Below are positions 28,387-38,055 of a DNA stretch of 64,000 nt, piece after piece. A program made the position numbers and the translations under genes. Source of the stretch: Peptostreptococcaceae bacterium (GTDB lineage: Bacteria; Bacillota; Clostridia; Peptostreptococcales; Filifactoraceae). The notes below the pieces were generated by a model, which searched no databases, was not told where the DNA came from, and was given only the letters and a program-made list of their open reading frames with translations. How positions within the stretch are numbered: the first letter of the stretch is position 1; each line of letters begins with the position of its first letter. The stretch is taken from positions 62,001-126,000 of the forward strand of contig JAUNKR010000001.1 in assembly GCA_030532705.1 (NCBI GenBank), given 5' to 3'.

Positions 28387-28809
28387 GTGATTGACATGAA
28401 TCAAAAAAATCTAATAAGAATGACAGTGCCAACAGACTCATCGAATATTTCCGTCGTGAGGATGACTGCTTCATCAATAGCAAATCGCGTCGGTTTTAAT
28501 ATAGAAGAGATCGATGACGTTAAAATTGCTGTCTCCGAAGCATGCACGAATGTGATCAAGCATTCCAAAGTATCCAATTTCGATCTGTTTTTTGCACAGG
28601 GTAGTAATTTTATGGAAATTGAGATACAGGACAGAGGGATCGGTTACGATTTCTCCTCGTTGAAAGATCCGGAGCTGAATGATCAAAGAGAATCCGGCGG
28701 ATTAGGGATCTATATCATCAAGATGCTGATGGATGAAGTCATTATCGACTCTGAATTAAACAAAGGTACAACGATTTATATGAGAAAGCAAATAGGGAAA
28801 GAGGAATAG
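28387..28809 (+). CDS. rsbW: Anti-sigma factor serine kinase
   Basis: 140 residues. The start is probably GTG at 28387, eight bases after GGGGGTG; an ATG three codons later is the alternative. It is a GHKL-fold kinase with N box DDVKIAVSEACTNVIKHSK and G boxes QDRGIGYDF and ESGGLGIYIIKMLMDEV. It would bind and silence the sigma factor encoded next, or phosphorylate the RsbV-like protein. It is two bases from the rsbV stop. Confidence 0.9.
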   Translation: MIDMNQKNLIRMTVPTDSSNISVVRMTASSIANRVGFNIEEIDDVKIAVSEACTNVIKHSKVSNFDLFFAQGSNFMEIEIQDRGIGYDFSSLKDPELNDQRESGGLGIYIIKMLMDEVIIDSELNKGTTIYMRKQIGKEE

Positions 28810-28812
28810 TTA

Positions 28813-29610
28813 ATGTCAAATTCTTCTAGTAAAAAGAAGGAACTATTTGCCAATCAAAAATTTAAGGATTACGAAAACAAAGAGCTTTTTATATTATTTG
28901 CCAATGAACGAAGTCGCGAAATTAGAAATGAGATCGTAAATCGACATATGTATATTGCTGAGCTGTTATCGAAACGATATATTGGCAAGGGAATAGAGTA
29001 TGAAGATATTTTTCAGATCGCTTCACTCGCATTGATATATGCGGTAGAGCGTTTTGATATCACGAAAGGATATGAATTTTCTAGTTTTGCAACACCCACC
29101 GTTGTAGGTGAAATAAAAAGATATTTTCGAGATAAAGGTTGGGCAATTAAAGTTCCACGAAAAACTCAAGAACTTGCACTGAAGATCAACGATGCTAAAG
29201 AAAAACTACAATCGGATATGGGAAATGTGCCAAAAATCAAGGACATAGCAAAATACCTTGAAGTTACGGAAGAAGAAGTGATGGAAGCAATGGAGGCTTC
29301 TCAACTTTTCAGTATTCGTAGTTTGGATCTGATGAAGGAAAATAATGATAATGATTCATCAATCAGTTTTGTGGATGTTCTTGGGAAGGATGACCAAAAC
29401 TTTGTTGACATTGAAAACATTGATTTTATTAAGCGTTTTGTAGCTAAATTGGATGACATCGAAAAGAGGATCGTTATCGGACGATTCTTTGAGAATAAAA
29501 CGCAGGTCGTTATCGCAAGAGAATTGGAATTATCTCAGATGACGATATCGAGAATTGAGAAAAAAGTGTTGCTAAAGCTTAAAGAGGAATATATCAAAGC
29601 AATGAATTAG
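28813..29610 (+). CDS. sigB: SigB/SigF-type RNA polymerase sigma factor
   Basis: 265 residues with regions 2 (DIFQIASLALIYAVERFD and FSSFATPTVVGEIKRYFRDKGWAIKVPR), 3 (MGNVPKIKDIAKYLEVTEEEV) and 4 (LDDIEKRIVIGRFFENKTQVVIARELELSQMTISRIEKK, split over about 220-258). The rsbV-rsbW-sigma order matches the SigB switch. Likely a stress or envelope regulon factor controlled by partner switching. No upstream phosphatase (RsbU/RsbP) is in the window. SigF is the alternative name, but no sporulation genes are seen. Confidence 0.88.
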   Translation: MSNSSSKKKELFANQKFKDYENKELFILFANERSREIRNEIVNRHMYIAELLSKRYIGKGIEYEDIFQIASLALIYAVERFDITKGYEFSSFATPTVVGEIKRYFRDKGWAIKVPRKTQELALKINDAKEKLQSDMGNVPKIKDIAKYLEVTEEEVMEAMEASQLFSIRSLDLMKENNDNDSSISFVDVLGKDDQNFVDIENIDFIKRFVAKLDDIEKRIVIGRFFENKTQVVIARELELSQMTISRIEKKVLLKLKEEYIKAMN

Positions 29611-29634
29611 GTGGACGAGAAGTCCACCTTTTTT
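29609..29634 (+). terminator. Terminator of the sigB operon
   Basis: AGGTGGAC (29609-29616) pairs with GTCCACCT (29622-29629), followed by TTTTT. The left arm begins within the sigma-factor stop codon. The opposing 61-residue gene ends next to it. Confidence 0.9.
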
Positions 29635-29818
29635 ATATCAATCGATCTAAATATTGAAAAAGATATGTATTCATTCGGTAGATCACCAGGATACGAGTTT
29701 CGTCTTGCAGAACAAGTATCGTGTCCCCTGATTTTTCGATTTCTTTTTGATGTGTTTTGAGCACTTCCATTGCTTCGGTAAAATGTTTTTTATTCAGATC
29801 AATATTATGGGTTTTCAT
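29633..29818 (-). CDS. Small hypothetical protein, 61 residues
   Basis: ATG at 29818 is preceded by a near-perfect CAAGGAGGAAG ribosome site, which is the main support. The sequence (MKTHNIDLNKKHFTEAMEVL, DTILVLQDETRILVIYRMNTY) suggests an N-terminal helix and a beta hairpin; no membrane segment or known motif. A minus-strand TATACT lies about 35 bases upstream (rough -10). It is the only minus-strand gene between dnaA and ribU. Function unknown. Confidence 0.6.
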   Translation of the reverse strand: MKTHNIDLNKKHFTEAMEVLKTHQKEIEKSGDTILVLQDETRILVIYRMNTYLFQYLDRLI

Positions 29819-29974
29819 AACTTCCTCCTTGTTGGGCTTATGGATAGTATATCACAAAAAGGTCGATTTGAAAATTTATCCTTAGATCTTTGATCGGAAG
29901 ATGCTTTGCAAAATGATTTTGGATCTCGTCTTAAATATTGAAATGAGATAAAATTTTTGTAAAAAATTATGTGT

Positions 29975-30003
29975 TTTACAGCTTTTTTCGCCAAATTATG
30001 TTA
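29975..30003 (+). promoter_or_regulatory. Likely secA promoter
   Basis: TTTACA at 29975-29980 followed 16 bases later by TATGTT (29997-30002). The leader of about 100 bases contains the small hairpin CCAAATTGTAAGTTTGG near 30024-30040. The region 29819-30109 has no other gene. Confidence 0.45.
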
Positions 30004-30109
30004 AAATTAATTGTGGAGATATGCCAAATTGTAAGTTTGGTCTTATTGATGTTCGCTTTTAGACAAGGCTCTGCTTTGTAAAAATAGAAAAGAAAAGAGG
30101 TATTTTAGT

Positions 30110-32815
30110 TTGGGACTTTTAGAAAATTTCTTAGCAAAAAGATATTTGAATAAACTGGGAAAGGTGGTCGAGCAGATCAATAAGCTGGAACCGGAGATGG
30201 AAAAGCTTTCGGATCAGGAGCTTCGACAAAAGACAGAAGAATTCAAAGGACGATTAGCAAATGGAGCAACGACCGATGATATCTTGGTCGAGGCTTTTGC
30301 GGTTTGTAGAGAGGGGTCAAAGCGTTCTTTGGGGATGCGCCACTACGATGTACAGCTTCTGGGCGGGATCGTTCTTCATAAAGGAAAGATCGCGGAGATG
30401 AGAACAGGAGAAGGTAAAACGCTTGTAGCGACTCTTCCCGTTTATTTGAATGCTCTTGAAGGAAAAGGGGTCCATGTTGTTACGGTCAATGACTATCTGG
30501 CGAAGCGTGACGCGGAATGGATGGGCAAATTATACGGATTTTTGGGTTTAACGACAGGTGTGATCGTTCATGGGATCGATAATAACCAACGTAGAGAAGC
30601 ATATAATTCGGATATCACTTATGGAACAAATAATGAATTCGGTTTCGACTATCTGAGAGATAATATGGTGACCTATGATCATCAGATGGTTCAGCGTCCT
30701 CTCAATTATGCGATCGTGGACGAGGTGGACTCGATCCTGGTCGATGAGGCGAGAACGCCGCTGATCATTTCCGGACAGGGAGATAAATCGACTTCCCTAT
30801 ATAGTCAGGCGAATACCTTTATTTTGGGTTTGAAAGCAGAAACGGATTATACGATCGATGAGAAAGAAAATGCATCGACTTTGACAGATGAAGGTCTTGC
30901 AAAAGCGGAGAAATTCTTCAATGTAGAAAGTATGACGGATATTGCGAATATGGAGATCTATCACCATGTAAATCAGGCGCTTCGTGCAAATACTTTGATG
31001 AAACTGGATGTAGACTATGTAGTGAAGGACGGGGAGATCATCATCGTTGATGAGTTTACGGGCCGTTTGATGTTCGGACGTCGTTACTCTGAAGGACTTC
31101 ACCAGGCGATCGAGGCAAAAGAAGGTCTTGAAGTGCAAAGAGAGTCCAAAACATTGGCTACGATCACTTTCCAGAACTATTTCAGAATGTATAAAAAGCT
31201 TTCCGGTATGACGGGTACTGCAAAAACAGAAGAGGATGAATTCCGAGCGATCTATAAGATGGATGTCGTTCAGATCCCTACGAATAAACCGATCCAGCGA
31301 CAGGACCAAAATGATGCGGTGTACCGAACAGAGCGCGCAAAATATAAGGCAGTCGTTGACTCGGTTGCTGATATCCACAAGACCGGACAACCGGTATTGA
31401 TCGGTACGATCTCGATCGAAAACTCTGAAATGCTTTCGGATATGTTGAAGAAGAAAGGCATCAAGCACGAAGTATTGAATGCGAAGAACCATGAGAAAGA
31501 GGCGGAGATCGTTGCGCAGGCGGGACGTTTCGGACAGGTTACGATCGCTACGAATATGGCGGGTCGTGGTACGGACATTATCTTGGGAGGAAATCCTGAG
31601 TTTATGACCAACCGCGAAATGAAAAAATTAGGCTATGAAGATCATATGATCGCTTTAGCGAGCGGATTTGGCGCAACGGATGATCAAGAGATCCTGGATG
31701 CAAGGGCTAAGTATCAGGAGATCCTCGCTGAAAAGAAAAAAGAACTGGAGCCGGAGCAAAAGAAGGTTGTTGAAGTCGGCGGTCTTGCGATCGTAGGTAC
31801 TGAGCGTCACGAATCCAGACGTATCGACAATCAGCTGAGAGGTCGTTCCGGTCGTCAGGGAGATCCGGGCGAGACGAGATTTTTTATCTCTCTTGAGGAC
31901 GAATTGATGAGATTGTTCGGTTCTGAGCGTATCCAAGGAATGATCGACAAGATCGGGATGGAAGAAGATGATGCGATCGAAGCAGGGGTCCTTTCACGCT
32001 CGATCGAAGGTGCTCAAAAACGAGTGGAAGGCAAAAACTTCGGTATTCGTAAAACCGTTCTTCAATACGATGATGTTATGAATAAACAGCGTGAGATCAT
32101 CTATGGGGAGCGAAAAAGAGTATTGGAAGGCGAAAATCTTCAATCGGAGATCCTGGCGATGATGGACTCTCTTGTGGATGAAGCAGTCTCCAAATATGTT
32201 CCTGAAAATGGCGGTGAAGCGGATCTGATCCCGCTGAATGAGCGTTTGAAATATCTTTTTGGACCGGAGATCTCTGTAAGCGAAGACGAAGTTAAAAACA
32301 AGTCGTCACTGGGTGAAAACCTGAAAAATCGTATCCATGCATACTATGATCAGCTGGAAAAAACGACGCCGATGATCGATTTTCGTGAGATGGAGCGTGT
32401 GATATTGCTTCATATGGTCGACAGTAAGTGGATGGATCATATCGACGCGATGGATCAGCTGCGAAAAGGGATCGGTCTTCGTTCGATCGCGCAGGAAAAT
32501 CCGGTGATCGCATATCAGCAAGAAGGTTTTGATATGTTCGACTCCATGAACGAGAGTATCAAGGAGGATACGGTACGCTATCTGATCTTGGAAGTGTTCG
32601 CGCAGAGACAGGCAGCAAATGAGCAGCGTATAGAAAGCCAAAGACGTCTTGAGCGAAAGCAGGTCGTAGATATCGAGCAAACGAGAGAAACCATCGATAA
32701 TGCATTGGAGCAAAAGCCAAAACAGGCGGTTCGCGTGAATAAAACGGGAAGAAATGAGCCTTGTCCTTGTGGAAGCGGTAAGAAGTATAAACAATGCTGC
32801 GGTAAGGGAGAATAA
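30110..32815 (+). CDS. secA: Protein translocase ATPase SecA
   Basis: 901 residues from a TTG start preceded by AAGAGG. Motor domains show Walker [15 protein letters not shown] and the DEAD-box-like [16 protein letters not shown], then the preprotein cross-linking region and NBD2 with [14 protein letters not shown] and [18 protein letters not shown]. The C-terminal tail carries the zinc-binding [13 protein letters not shown]. SecA drives export of the many signal-peptide proteins coded nearby. Slightly longer than B. subtilis SecA. It abuts prfB with no gap (TAAATG). Confidence 0.99.
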   Translation: MGLLENFLAKRYLNKLGKVVEQINKLEPEMEKLSDQELRQKTEEFKGRLANGATTDDILVEAFAVCREGSKRSLGMRHYDVQLLGGIVLHKGKIAEMRTGEGKTLVATLPVYLNALEGKGVHVVTVNDYLAKRDAEWMGKLYGFLGLTTGVIVHGIDNNQRREAYNSDITYGTNNEFGFDYLRDNMVTYDHQMVQRPLNYAIVDEVDSILVDEARTPLIISGQGDKSTSLYSQANTFILGLKAETDYTIDEKENASTLTDEGLAKAEKFFNVESMTDIANMEIYHHVNQALRANTLMKLDVDYVVKDGEIIIVDEFTGRLMFGRRYSEGLHQAIEAKEGLEVQRESKTLATITFQNYFRMYKKLSGMTGTAKTEEDEFRAIYKMDVVQIPTNKPIQRQDQNDAVYRTERAKYKAVVDSVADIHKTGQPVLIGTISIENSEMLSDMLKKKGIKHEVLNAKNHEKEAEIVAQAGRFGQVTIATNMAGRGTDIILGGNPEFMTNREMKKLGYEDHMIALASGFGATDDQEILDARAKYQEILAEKKKELEPEQKKVVEVGGLAIVGTERHESRRIDNQLRGRSGRQGDPGETRFFISLEDELMRLFGSERIQGMIDKIGMEEDDAIEAGVLSRSIEGAQKRVEGKNFGIRKTVLQYDDVMNKQREIIYGERKRVLEGENLQSEILAMMDSLVDEAVSKYVPENGGEADLIPLNERLKYLFGPEISVSEDEVKNKSSLGENLKNRIHAYYDQLEKTTPMIDFREMERVILLHMVDSKWMDHIDAMDQLRKGIGLRSIAQENPVIAYQQEGFDMFDSMNESIKEDTVRYLILEVFAQRQAANEQRIESQRRLERKQVVDIEQTRETIDNALEQKPKQAVRVNKTGRNEPCPCGSGKKYKQCCGKGE

Positions 32816-33932
32816 ATGTTAAATATCGTTGAACATAAGAATAATATAGAACAGATCCTTCAAGGTGTAGAAGAAGTGCGAGGTTCTCTTTGACTTAGAT
32901 GCACTGGAGGATGAAAAATCGGAGATCCTGAAAGAGATGCAGGATGATCCGAATATATGGCAAGACCCTTTGAAGAGTCGAGAGATGACCAGACGATCCA
33001 AAGAGATCGAGGATATCCTCAACACCTTTTATCAAGCAGAGCAGGATGCGAATGATCTTCAGGAGTTATTCCTTCTTGCTCAGGAAGATGAGTCGATGGA
33101 GCAGGATCTGGCGAAGGAGATCGCCATTCAGCTGAAAAGGATCGATGAACTAAAACTGAATACGATGCTTGATGGGAACTACGATGATCTGGATGCCATC
33201 CTATCGATCCATGCAGGCACCGGCGGTCTGGATGCACAGGATTGGGCACAGATGCTTCTTCGCATGTATCTGCGTTTTGCATCCGACAACGGCTTTAAGG
33301 TCAATCAGATCGATATCAATCCGGATCCAGAGGCAGGTATCAAGTCGGTGACCCTTGAGATCCAAGGCAGAAATGCCTATGGTTTTCTTAAGGCGGAAAA
33401 AGGTGTGCACCGTATCGTGCGGATCTCTCCTTTTGACCCTTCAGGCAAGAGGCATACCTCTTTTGCCTCGGTCGACGTGATTCCCGAGTTGGATGAGTCG
33501 GTCGAAGTGGAGATCCGTCCTCAAGATCTGCGGATCGACACTTATCGAGCGAGCGGTGCCGGCGGTCAGCATGTCAATAAGACCGAATCGGCTGTAAGGA
33601 TCACCCATCTGCCGACAAATATCGTCGTGCAAAGCCAGAGTGAGCGATCTCAGCTGATCAACAAAGATATGGCGATGAAAATGCTCAAAGGGAAACTGGT
33701 AGAGCTGAAAGAACAGGAAAACAAAGAAAAGATCGAGGATCTTCAAGGGGAATACAGCCAGATCGCTTGGGGTAGCCAGATACGAAGCTATGTATTCCAA
33801 CCATATACATTGGTCAAGGACCATCGTACCGGTTTTGAGATCGGGAATATCGGGCAGGTGATCGATGGAGATATCATGCCATTTATCCTTGCTTATCTGA
33901 AAGACCAGAAACAAAAGGGCAAGGCGGAATAA
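32816..33932 (+). CDS. prfB: Peptide chain release factor 2, programmed +1 frameshift
   Basis: 371 residues when joined. Frame 0 begins at ATG 32816 after AAGGGAG and reads 25 codons to an in-frame TGA at 32891-32893. The site reads CTT-TGA-C, the canonical RF2 recoding site, with an upstream AGG as internal ribosome site. After slipping one base the frame continues from GAC at 32892 as DLDALEDEKSEILK to the stop at 33930. RF2 marks are present: the SPF tripeptide in VRISPFDPSG (codon specificity for UGA/UAA) and GAGGQHVNKTESAVR (GGQ). Low RF2 lets ribosomes pause and slip, an autoregulatory loop. The first 25 codons are easily lost by automated annotation. Confidence 0.97.
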
Positions 33933-34399
33933 TGAACTTTTTTATGAGAGAAGCTTTGCGAGAGGCGTATGAGGCGTATAAAAAAGGGGAAGTTCCGGTA
34001 GGCTGTGTGATCGAAAAAGATGGGAAGATCATCGCACGAGGACATAATCTTGTAGAAATATCTCAAAAAGCAACAGCTCATGCCGAGATCCTTGCGATCG
34101 AACGAGCCAACCAAGCACTTGGCGTTTGGCGATTAGAAGGTTGTGATCTATATGTCACGCTGGAGCCCTGTGCGATGTGTCTCGGTGCGATCATCAATGC
34201 AAGGATCAAAACGATCCATATCGGTGCAAGGGACAAAGAACGCGGTGCCGTGATCGGCAAGGTGCCGATACTACAGGATGATCTGATCCCCTGCAAAACA
34301 GAAGCGATCATCTATGATGAACCGATCTGTTCATACATTTTAAGCAGGTTTTTTAGAGAATTACGACGAGGAAGGATCGTAAAAGCCGCTGACAGATAA
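33932..34399 (+). CDS. tadA: tRNA adenosine deaminase TadA
   Basis: 155 residues; the ATG overlaps the prfB stop by one base. Zinc deaminase motifs HAEILAI (catalytic Glu) and PCAMCLGAIINARI are present. TadA makes inosine at position 34 of tRNA-Arg(ACG). The C-terminal part FFRELRRGRIVKAADR is typical. It continues the secA-prfB group by overlap. Confidence 0.97.
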   Translation: MNFFMREALREAYEAYKKGEVPVGCVIEKDGKIIARGHNLVEISQKATAHAEILAIERANQALGVWRLEGCDLYVTLEPCAMCLGAIINARIKTIHIGARDKERGAVIGKVPILQDDLIPCKTEAIIYDEPICSYILSRFFRELRRGRIVKAADR

Positions 34400-34407
34400 G
34401 GAGAATA

Positions 34408-35214
34408 ATGAAAGCAGATCTACATTTGCATACAAGATACTCCGACGGATACAACTCTGTGGATGAGATCATTCAGATGGCAGTATCCAAAGGATTGACA
34501 CATATCGCGATCACCGATCATGATAATTTGGTCGGCTATGATGAGAAAAAACAAAAAGCGGAAAAAGCAGGTCTACAGATCACAAAAGCTTTGGAGATCT
34601 CCGCCAGAGACTACGAGACGGGAAAGGTCGTACATGTTTTAGGTTACAATATAAAGGATGAATACCCGATCTTGCGGATCTGTGATCCAATGAAGCAAGC
34701 AAGAAATGACAAGGCCTACCAACAGGTATTAGGGTTAAAAAAATTAGGTTATGAGATCGATTACGACCATCTGTATGAGCATGCGAAAGGGTATATTTTT
34801 AAGCAGCACATCTTTGAATTGCTTTACCTTTCGGATCAGGTGGAATCCCTATTCCCTTCCATCCATGAAACCATGTTTCGCCGTGGAGGAGAGCTATTCT
34901 TCCATATGGATTATGTCGATGTAGTGGATGCGGTAAAAGCGATCTCGGATGCCGGAGGATATGCCGTGATAGCGCATCCCAACCAGCAGAATAATATCGA
35001 AACTGTGCAACGGGTAGTCAAATATGGTTTGCGAGGGATCGAATACAATCATATTTCAAACAGCGAAGAATACAAAAAGATCATTCTGGAATATGCTAAA
35101 AAATACAAGCTGTTTTTGACAGGAGGATCCGATTTCCACGGGAAATTTGACCGCAGGATCAATGAGGTCGGGTCTCACTTAAGTGAGGAAAGCGGGTACC
35201 GGATATTTGACTGA
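34408..35214 (+). CDS. PHP-domain metal-dependent phosphoesterase
   Basis: 268 residues, ATG after AAGGAG. Four PHP metal motifs are visible: DLHLHTRYSDG at the N-terminus, ITDHDN (about 39), IAHPNQ (about 190) and GGSDFHG (about 235). This class (YciV/TrpH-like) acts on nucleotide 3',5'-bisphosphates or short RNA 5' ends. It is 8 bases after tadA and probably co-transcribed. Substrate not determined. Confidence 0.9.
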   Translation: MKADLHLHTRYSDGYNSVDEIIQMAVSKGLTHIAITDHDNLVGYDEKKQKAEKAGLQITKALEISARDYETGKVVHVLGYNIKDEYPILRICDPMKQARNDKAYQQVLGLKKLGYEIDYDHLYEHAKGYIFKQHIFELLYLSDQVESLFPSIHETMFRRGGELFFHMDYVDVVDAVKAISDAGGYAVIAHPNQQNNIETVQRVVKYGLRGIEYNHISNSEEYKKIILEYAKKYKLFLTGGSDFHGKFDRRINEVGSHLSEESGYRIFD

Positions 35215-35225
35215 AGGAGGAATCA

Positions 35226-35834
35226 ATGGATAAAAAAAGTACCAAAGAGAAAAACATCTCTGCAGAAAAAATCAATCAACTGATAGAGGAAAACCAGAAT
35301 TTGAAAGCGATCGTATCAGATTATACCGATCTTAAAAATTTTGCAGAAGAGGTGGTCGAAAAGCATAACAGCTTAGTGCTTGAATATAAATCGAGACAAA
35401 ATGAATTGGCCGAAGCGAAAGAATCGGAAAAATCTTTGAAAGAGCAGCTAGAGCAAAAAGATCAAGAGATCCAGCGGCTAAAGGATCTATCGGAGAAATT
35501 AGAAAAAAGACTGGTAGATTTCCAAAATCATATCAACAGCTTACTGGATCGTTTTCAGGCGCTGGAAGAGGAAAACAAGAAGCATGAAGCGACGATCTCG
35601 AGCCTTGAACGCTATATCGAGATCATGGATCATCCTCAAAAGCGTATCAAAAACGAAAGAGGAGCCGGCCGAAAGAAAAAATACACTCAGGAGCAGATCG
35701 ACTTTATCGTAAAATCACGTTTAGAGGGAGTAGAATATGATGTGATCATGGCGGAGTCGAACGAAAAATTTCCTATCCGCAGTTGGACGATCCAAGAGAT
35801 CAAATACATCTTCAATCGATATAAAAAGGGTTAA
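35226..35834 (+). CDS. Coiled-coil protein with C-terminal helix-turn-helix-like domain
   Basis: 202 residues, ATG after AAGGAGGA. Residues about 10-140 form one long coiled coil (KAIVSDYTDLKNFAEEVVEK, LEQKDQEIQRLKDLSEKLEK). From about 145 comes GAGRKKKYTQEQIDFIVKSR, then EGVEYDVIMAESNE and the end WTIQEIKYIFNRYKKG, which resembles recombinase-type DNA-binding helix-turn-helix segments with a GRK hook. No membrane segment. It ends just before an exact parS site, which suggests a possible chromosome-organisation role, but that is only positional. I do not recognise a named family. Confidence 0.75.
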   Translation: MDKKSTKEKNISAEKINQLIEENQNLKAIVSDYTDLKNFAEEVVEKHNSLVLEYKSRQNELAEAKESEKSLKEQLEQKDQEIQRLKDLSEKLEKRLVDFQNHINSLLDRFQALEEENKKHEATISSLERYIEIMDHPQKRIKNERGAGRKKKYTQEQIDFIVKSRLEGVEYDVIMAESNEKFPIRSWTIQEIKYIFNRYKKG

Positions 35835-35850
35835 TGTTTCACGTGAAACA
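35835..35850. promoter_or_regulatory. parS centromere site
   Basis: TGTTTCACGTGAAACA, an exact 16-bp palindrome matching the conserved ParB (Spo0J) binding sequence. It is about 21 kb from dnaA on the origin-proximal side, as expected. It lies between two genes and may also overlap the leader of the DUF362 gene. The parAB genes are not in the window. Confidence 0.93.
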
Positions 35851-35872
35851 ATGGTTATGTTAGGAGGATCGT

Positions 35873-36946
35873 ATGGCGAGATCAAAAGTATTTTTTGCGG
35901 ACTATCATTCATCATCTAAGAAAGACAACCTTTCTGAAAAGATCAAGAGGATGTTTGATAAAGCGGGTTTTGGTGATTTGATCGAGCAAAATGGACTGAC
36001 GGCGATCAAACTTCATTTTGGAGAGAAGGGCAATATCACCTACCTCCATCCGGTCAATGTTCGGCAAGTCGTGGATAAGGTCAAAGAATGTGGAGGCAAG
36101 CCTTTTTTGACGGACACCAATACCTTATATTCCGGAAGCAGAACAAATTCGATCGATCATATTCAATCTGCCATCGAAAACGGTTTTGCCTATTCGGTGG
36201 TCGGGGCACCGATCATTATAGCGGACGGCCTATACAGCAAAAATTCGGTCGATGTTCCCGTGGATCTCAAACATTTTCAAGAGGTAAAGATCGGTGGAGA
36301 GATCTATCATGCGGACTCGATGATCGTGCTATCGCATTTCAAGGGGCATGGTATGGCAGGATTTGGCGGAGTGCTCAAAAATTTGGCGATGGGCTGTGCG
36401 ACAGCACCGGGGAAACAAATGCAGCATTCCGATGTATTGCCGACGGTCGACCCGAATGAATGTATCGGATGCCGACGCTGTTTTGCGAATTGTCGAGTCA
36501 AGGCGATCAAAATGGTGGACAAAGTCGCTGTGATCGATCATGATATCTGCTACGGATGCGGAGAATGTGTCACCCTTTGCCCGACAAGAGCGATCGATGT
36601 CGAATGGGAGACGGAGAGCGATGTATTTGTTGAGAAAATGGCGGAATATGCTTTCGGTTCTGTGAAGAATAAGGAAGGCAAGGTCGGTTATATGACCTTT
36701 GTGAGCAATATCACACCACTGTGCGATTGCGTCGGATATTCGGGCAAACCGGTCGCAAATGATATCGGATTACTTGCCAGCTTGGATCCGGTCGCATTGG
36801 AGCAAGCCTGTCTTGATCTTGTGATCAAACAGGTAGGGTATGACCCGTTTCAAGAGATCCATAAACATGTTCGTGCAGAGCGTATCATTGAATATGCCGA
36901 GGAGATTGGTATGGGAAGCCGAGAATATGATCTGATCCGCTTGTAA
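35873..36946 (+). CDS. DUF362 protein with two [4Fe-4S] clusters
   Basis: 357 residues, ATG after TTAGGAGG. Residues 1-180 are the DUF362 domain (KVFFADYHSS, IKLHFGEKGNITYLHP, LSHFKGHGMAGFGG). Residues about 190-240 contain two ferredoxin motifs, CIGCRRCFANC and CYGCGECVTLCP, for two iron-sulphur clusters; the first lacks the usual following Pro. The C-terminus returns to DUF362 (DIGLLASLDPVALEQAC). A cytoplasmic redox protein of unknown substrate, typical of anaerobes. Confidence 0.9.
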   Translation: MARSKVFFADYHSSSKKDNLSEKIKRMFDKAGFGDLIEQNGLTAIKLHFGEKGNITYLHPVNVRQVVDKVKECGGKPFLTDTNTLYSGSRTNSIDHIQSAIENGFAYSVVGAPIIIADGLYSKNSVDVPVDLKHFQEVKIGGEIYHADSMIVLSHFKGHGMAGFGGVLKNLAMGCATAPGKQMQHSDVLPTVDPNECIGCRRCFANCRVKAIKMVDKVAVIDHDICYGCGECVTLCPTRAIDVEWETESDVFVEKMAEYAFGSVKNKEGKVGYMTFVSNITPLCDCVGYSGKPVANDIGLLASLDPVALEQACLDLVIKQVGYDPFQEIHKHVRAERIIEYAEEIGMGSREYDLIRL

Positions 36947-37002
36947 GAGCTTGAAAAAGCTTCAGAGAGTTTGGATCTTGATACAAGAGAATAAGTTGAT
37001 TT

Positions 37003-37048
37003 AAAACTGACTTATTGGAAGAAATGTTACTTCGGATGAGTCAGTTTT
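37003..37048 (+). terminator. Hairpin after the DUF362 gene
   Basis: AAAACTGACT (37003-37012) pairs perfectly with AGTCAGTTTT (37039-37048), 26-base loop. The stem closes with four A/T pairs and the next bases are C then AAATTT, so it is a moderate terminator candidate. The rest of 36947-37214 is AT-rich and non-coding. Confidence 0.55.
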
Positions 37049-37214
37049 CAAATTTATTTATAGATATCAACTTTTGTTTTAAGCGATCAAATTCTTTATT
37101 CATCCTCAAAAAATTTTTTTGTTCATATACATTGATCTTTACGGAATATACTTAAGAAAAATTTAACTTTTTTGTAACTATTTTTTTAATAAATTGGTAT
37201 ATAATTTTTTACAG

Positions 37215-37967
37215 ATGAAAGGAGGGATCGTTATTTCGACAAAAGAAAAACCTCTTATTGAAATAAAACATGTGCGCAAGGTGTATCGCATGGGTGAAGA
37301 GCGAGTGGTTGCGCTTGATGATATCAGCTTAGATATTTACCGCGGTGAGATCATTTGTTTTTTGGGAAAATCCGGTTCCGGTAAATCCACTTTTTTGAAT
37401 ATGGTGGCAGGGCTGGAAAAACCGACTCGCGGTGAGATCAATATTGGAAATGTGCCGATCCACAAGCTTTCTGAGGAGCAGGTCACTTTGTTCCGTCAGA
37501 AGAATATCGGATTTATCTTTCAGGCATACAATCTTCTTCCAATGCTTACGGCACTTGAAAATGTGGAATATCCATTGGTCCTAAGAGGGATGGATCGGAA
37601 GCGAAGAACAAAGAGAGCAAAGCTGGCATTGGATGAGGTCGGTCTGAAAGGTTATGAAAACAGAAAGCCCACACAGATGTCCGGAGGTCAGCAACAGAGG
37701 GTTGGGATCGCCAGGGCGATCGCAGTGGATCCGAAAATCATTTTTGCGGATGAGCCAACAGGAAACCTGGACTCCAAAACAACGGAAATGGTCATGAATC
37801 TTATTATTGAGCGTGTCCATGCCAATGAGCAAACGATGATACTGGTCACCCATGACAATTCGATCGCTCGTTATGCGGATCGGATCGTTACGATCAAAGA
37901 CGGCAATATCATCAATGTTCAGACGAGAGAAGAGTTTGATCCGCATGAAGAGATCGCGGACAGCTAA
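37215..37967 (+). CDS. ABC transporter ATPase, MacB/LolD type
   Basis: Walker A FLGKSGSGKSTFLNMVAGL, signature QMSGGQQQRVGIARA, Walker B KIIFADEPTGNLD and switch His in VTHDNS. About 250 residues. Start choice is unusual: the ATG at 37215 lies only about 10 bases after a TATATAAT -10 (37198-37205) and has no ribosome site, while a strong AAAGGAGGG at 37217-37225 points to the in-frame ATT at 37233 (protein MSTKEKPLIEIKHV). An AUU start is therefore likely. It forms a tripartite set with the secreted CARDB-like gene and the FtsX-type permease that follow. Confidence 0.9.
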   Translation: MKGGIVISTKEKPLIEIKHVRKVYRMGEERVVALDDISLDIYRGEIICFLGKSGSGKSTFLNMVAGLEKPTRGEINIGNVPIHKLSEEQVTLFRQKNIGFIFQAYNLLPMLTALENVEYPLVLRGMDRKRRTKRAKLALDEVGLKGYENRKPTQMSGGQQQRVGIARAIAVDPKIIFADEPTGNLDSKTTEMVMNLIIERVHANEQTMILVTHDNSIARYADRIVTIKDGNIINVQTREEFDPHEEIADS

Positions 37968-38055
37968 TAAAAAGAAAACAGGATCTTAGATCCGGCGATA
38001 GACAGAGATTTTAATAAGAGAAGAGTTGTAAAAACAACAAGGAAAGGTAGAAACA

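Noticed and set aside
28073-29610. spoIIAA-spoIIAB-sigF sporulation operon
   Set aside because: Gene order is compatible, but no sporulation genes occur in the window; the general SigB-type label is safer.
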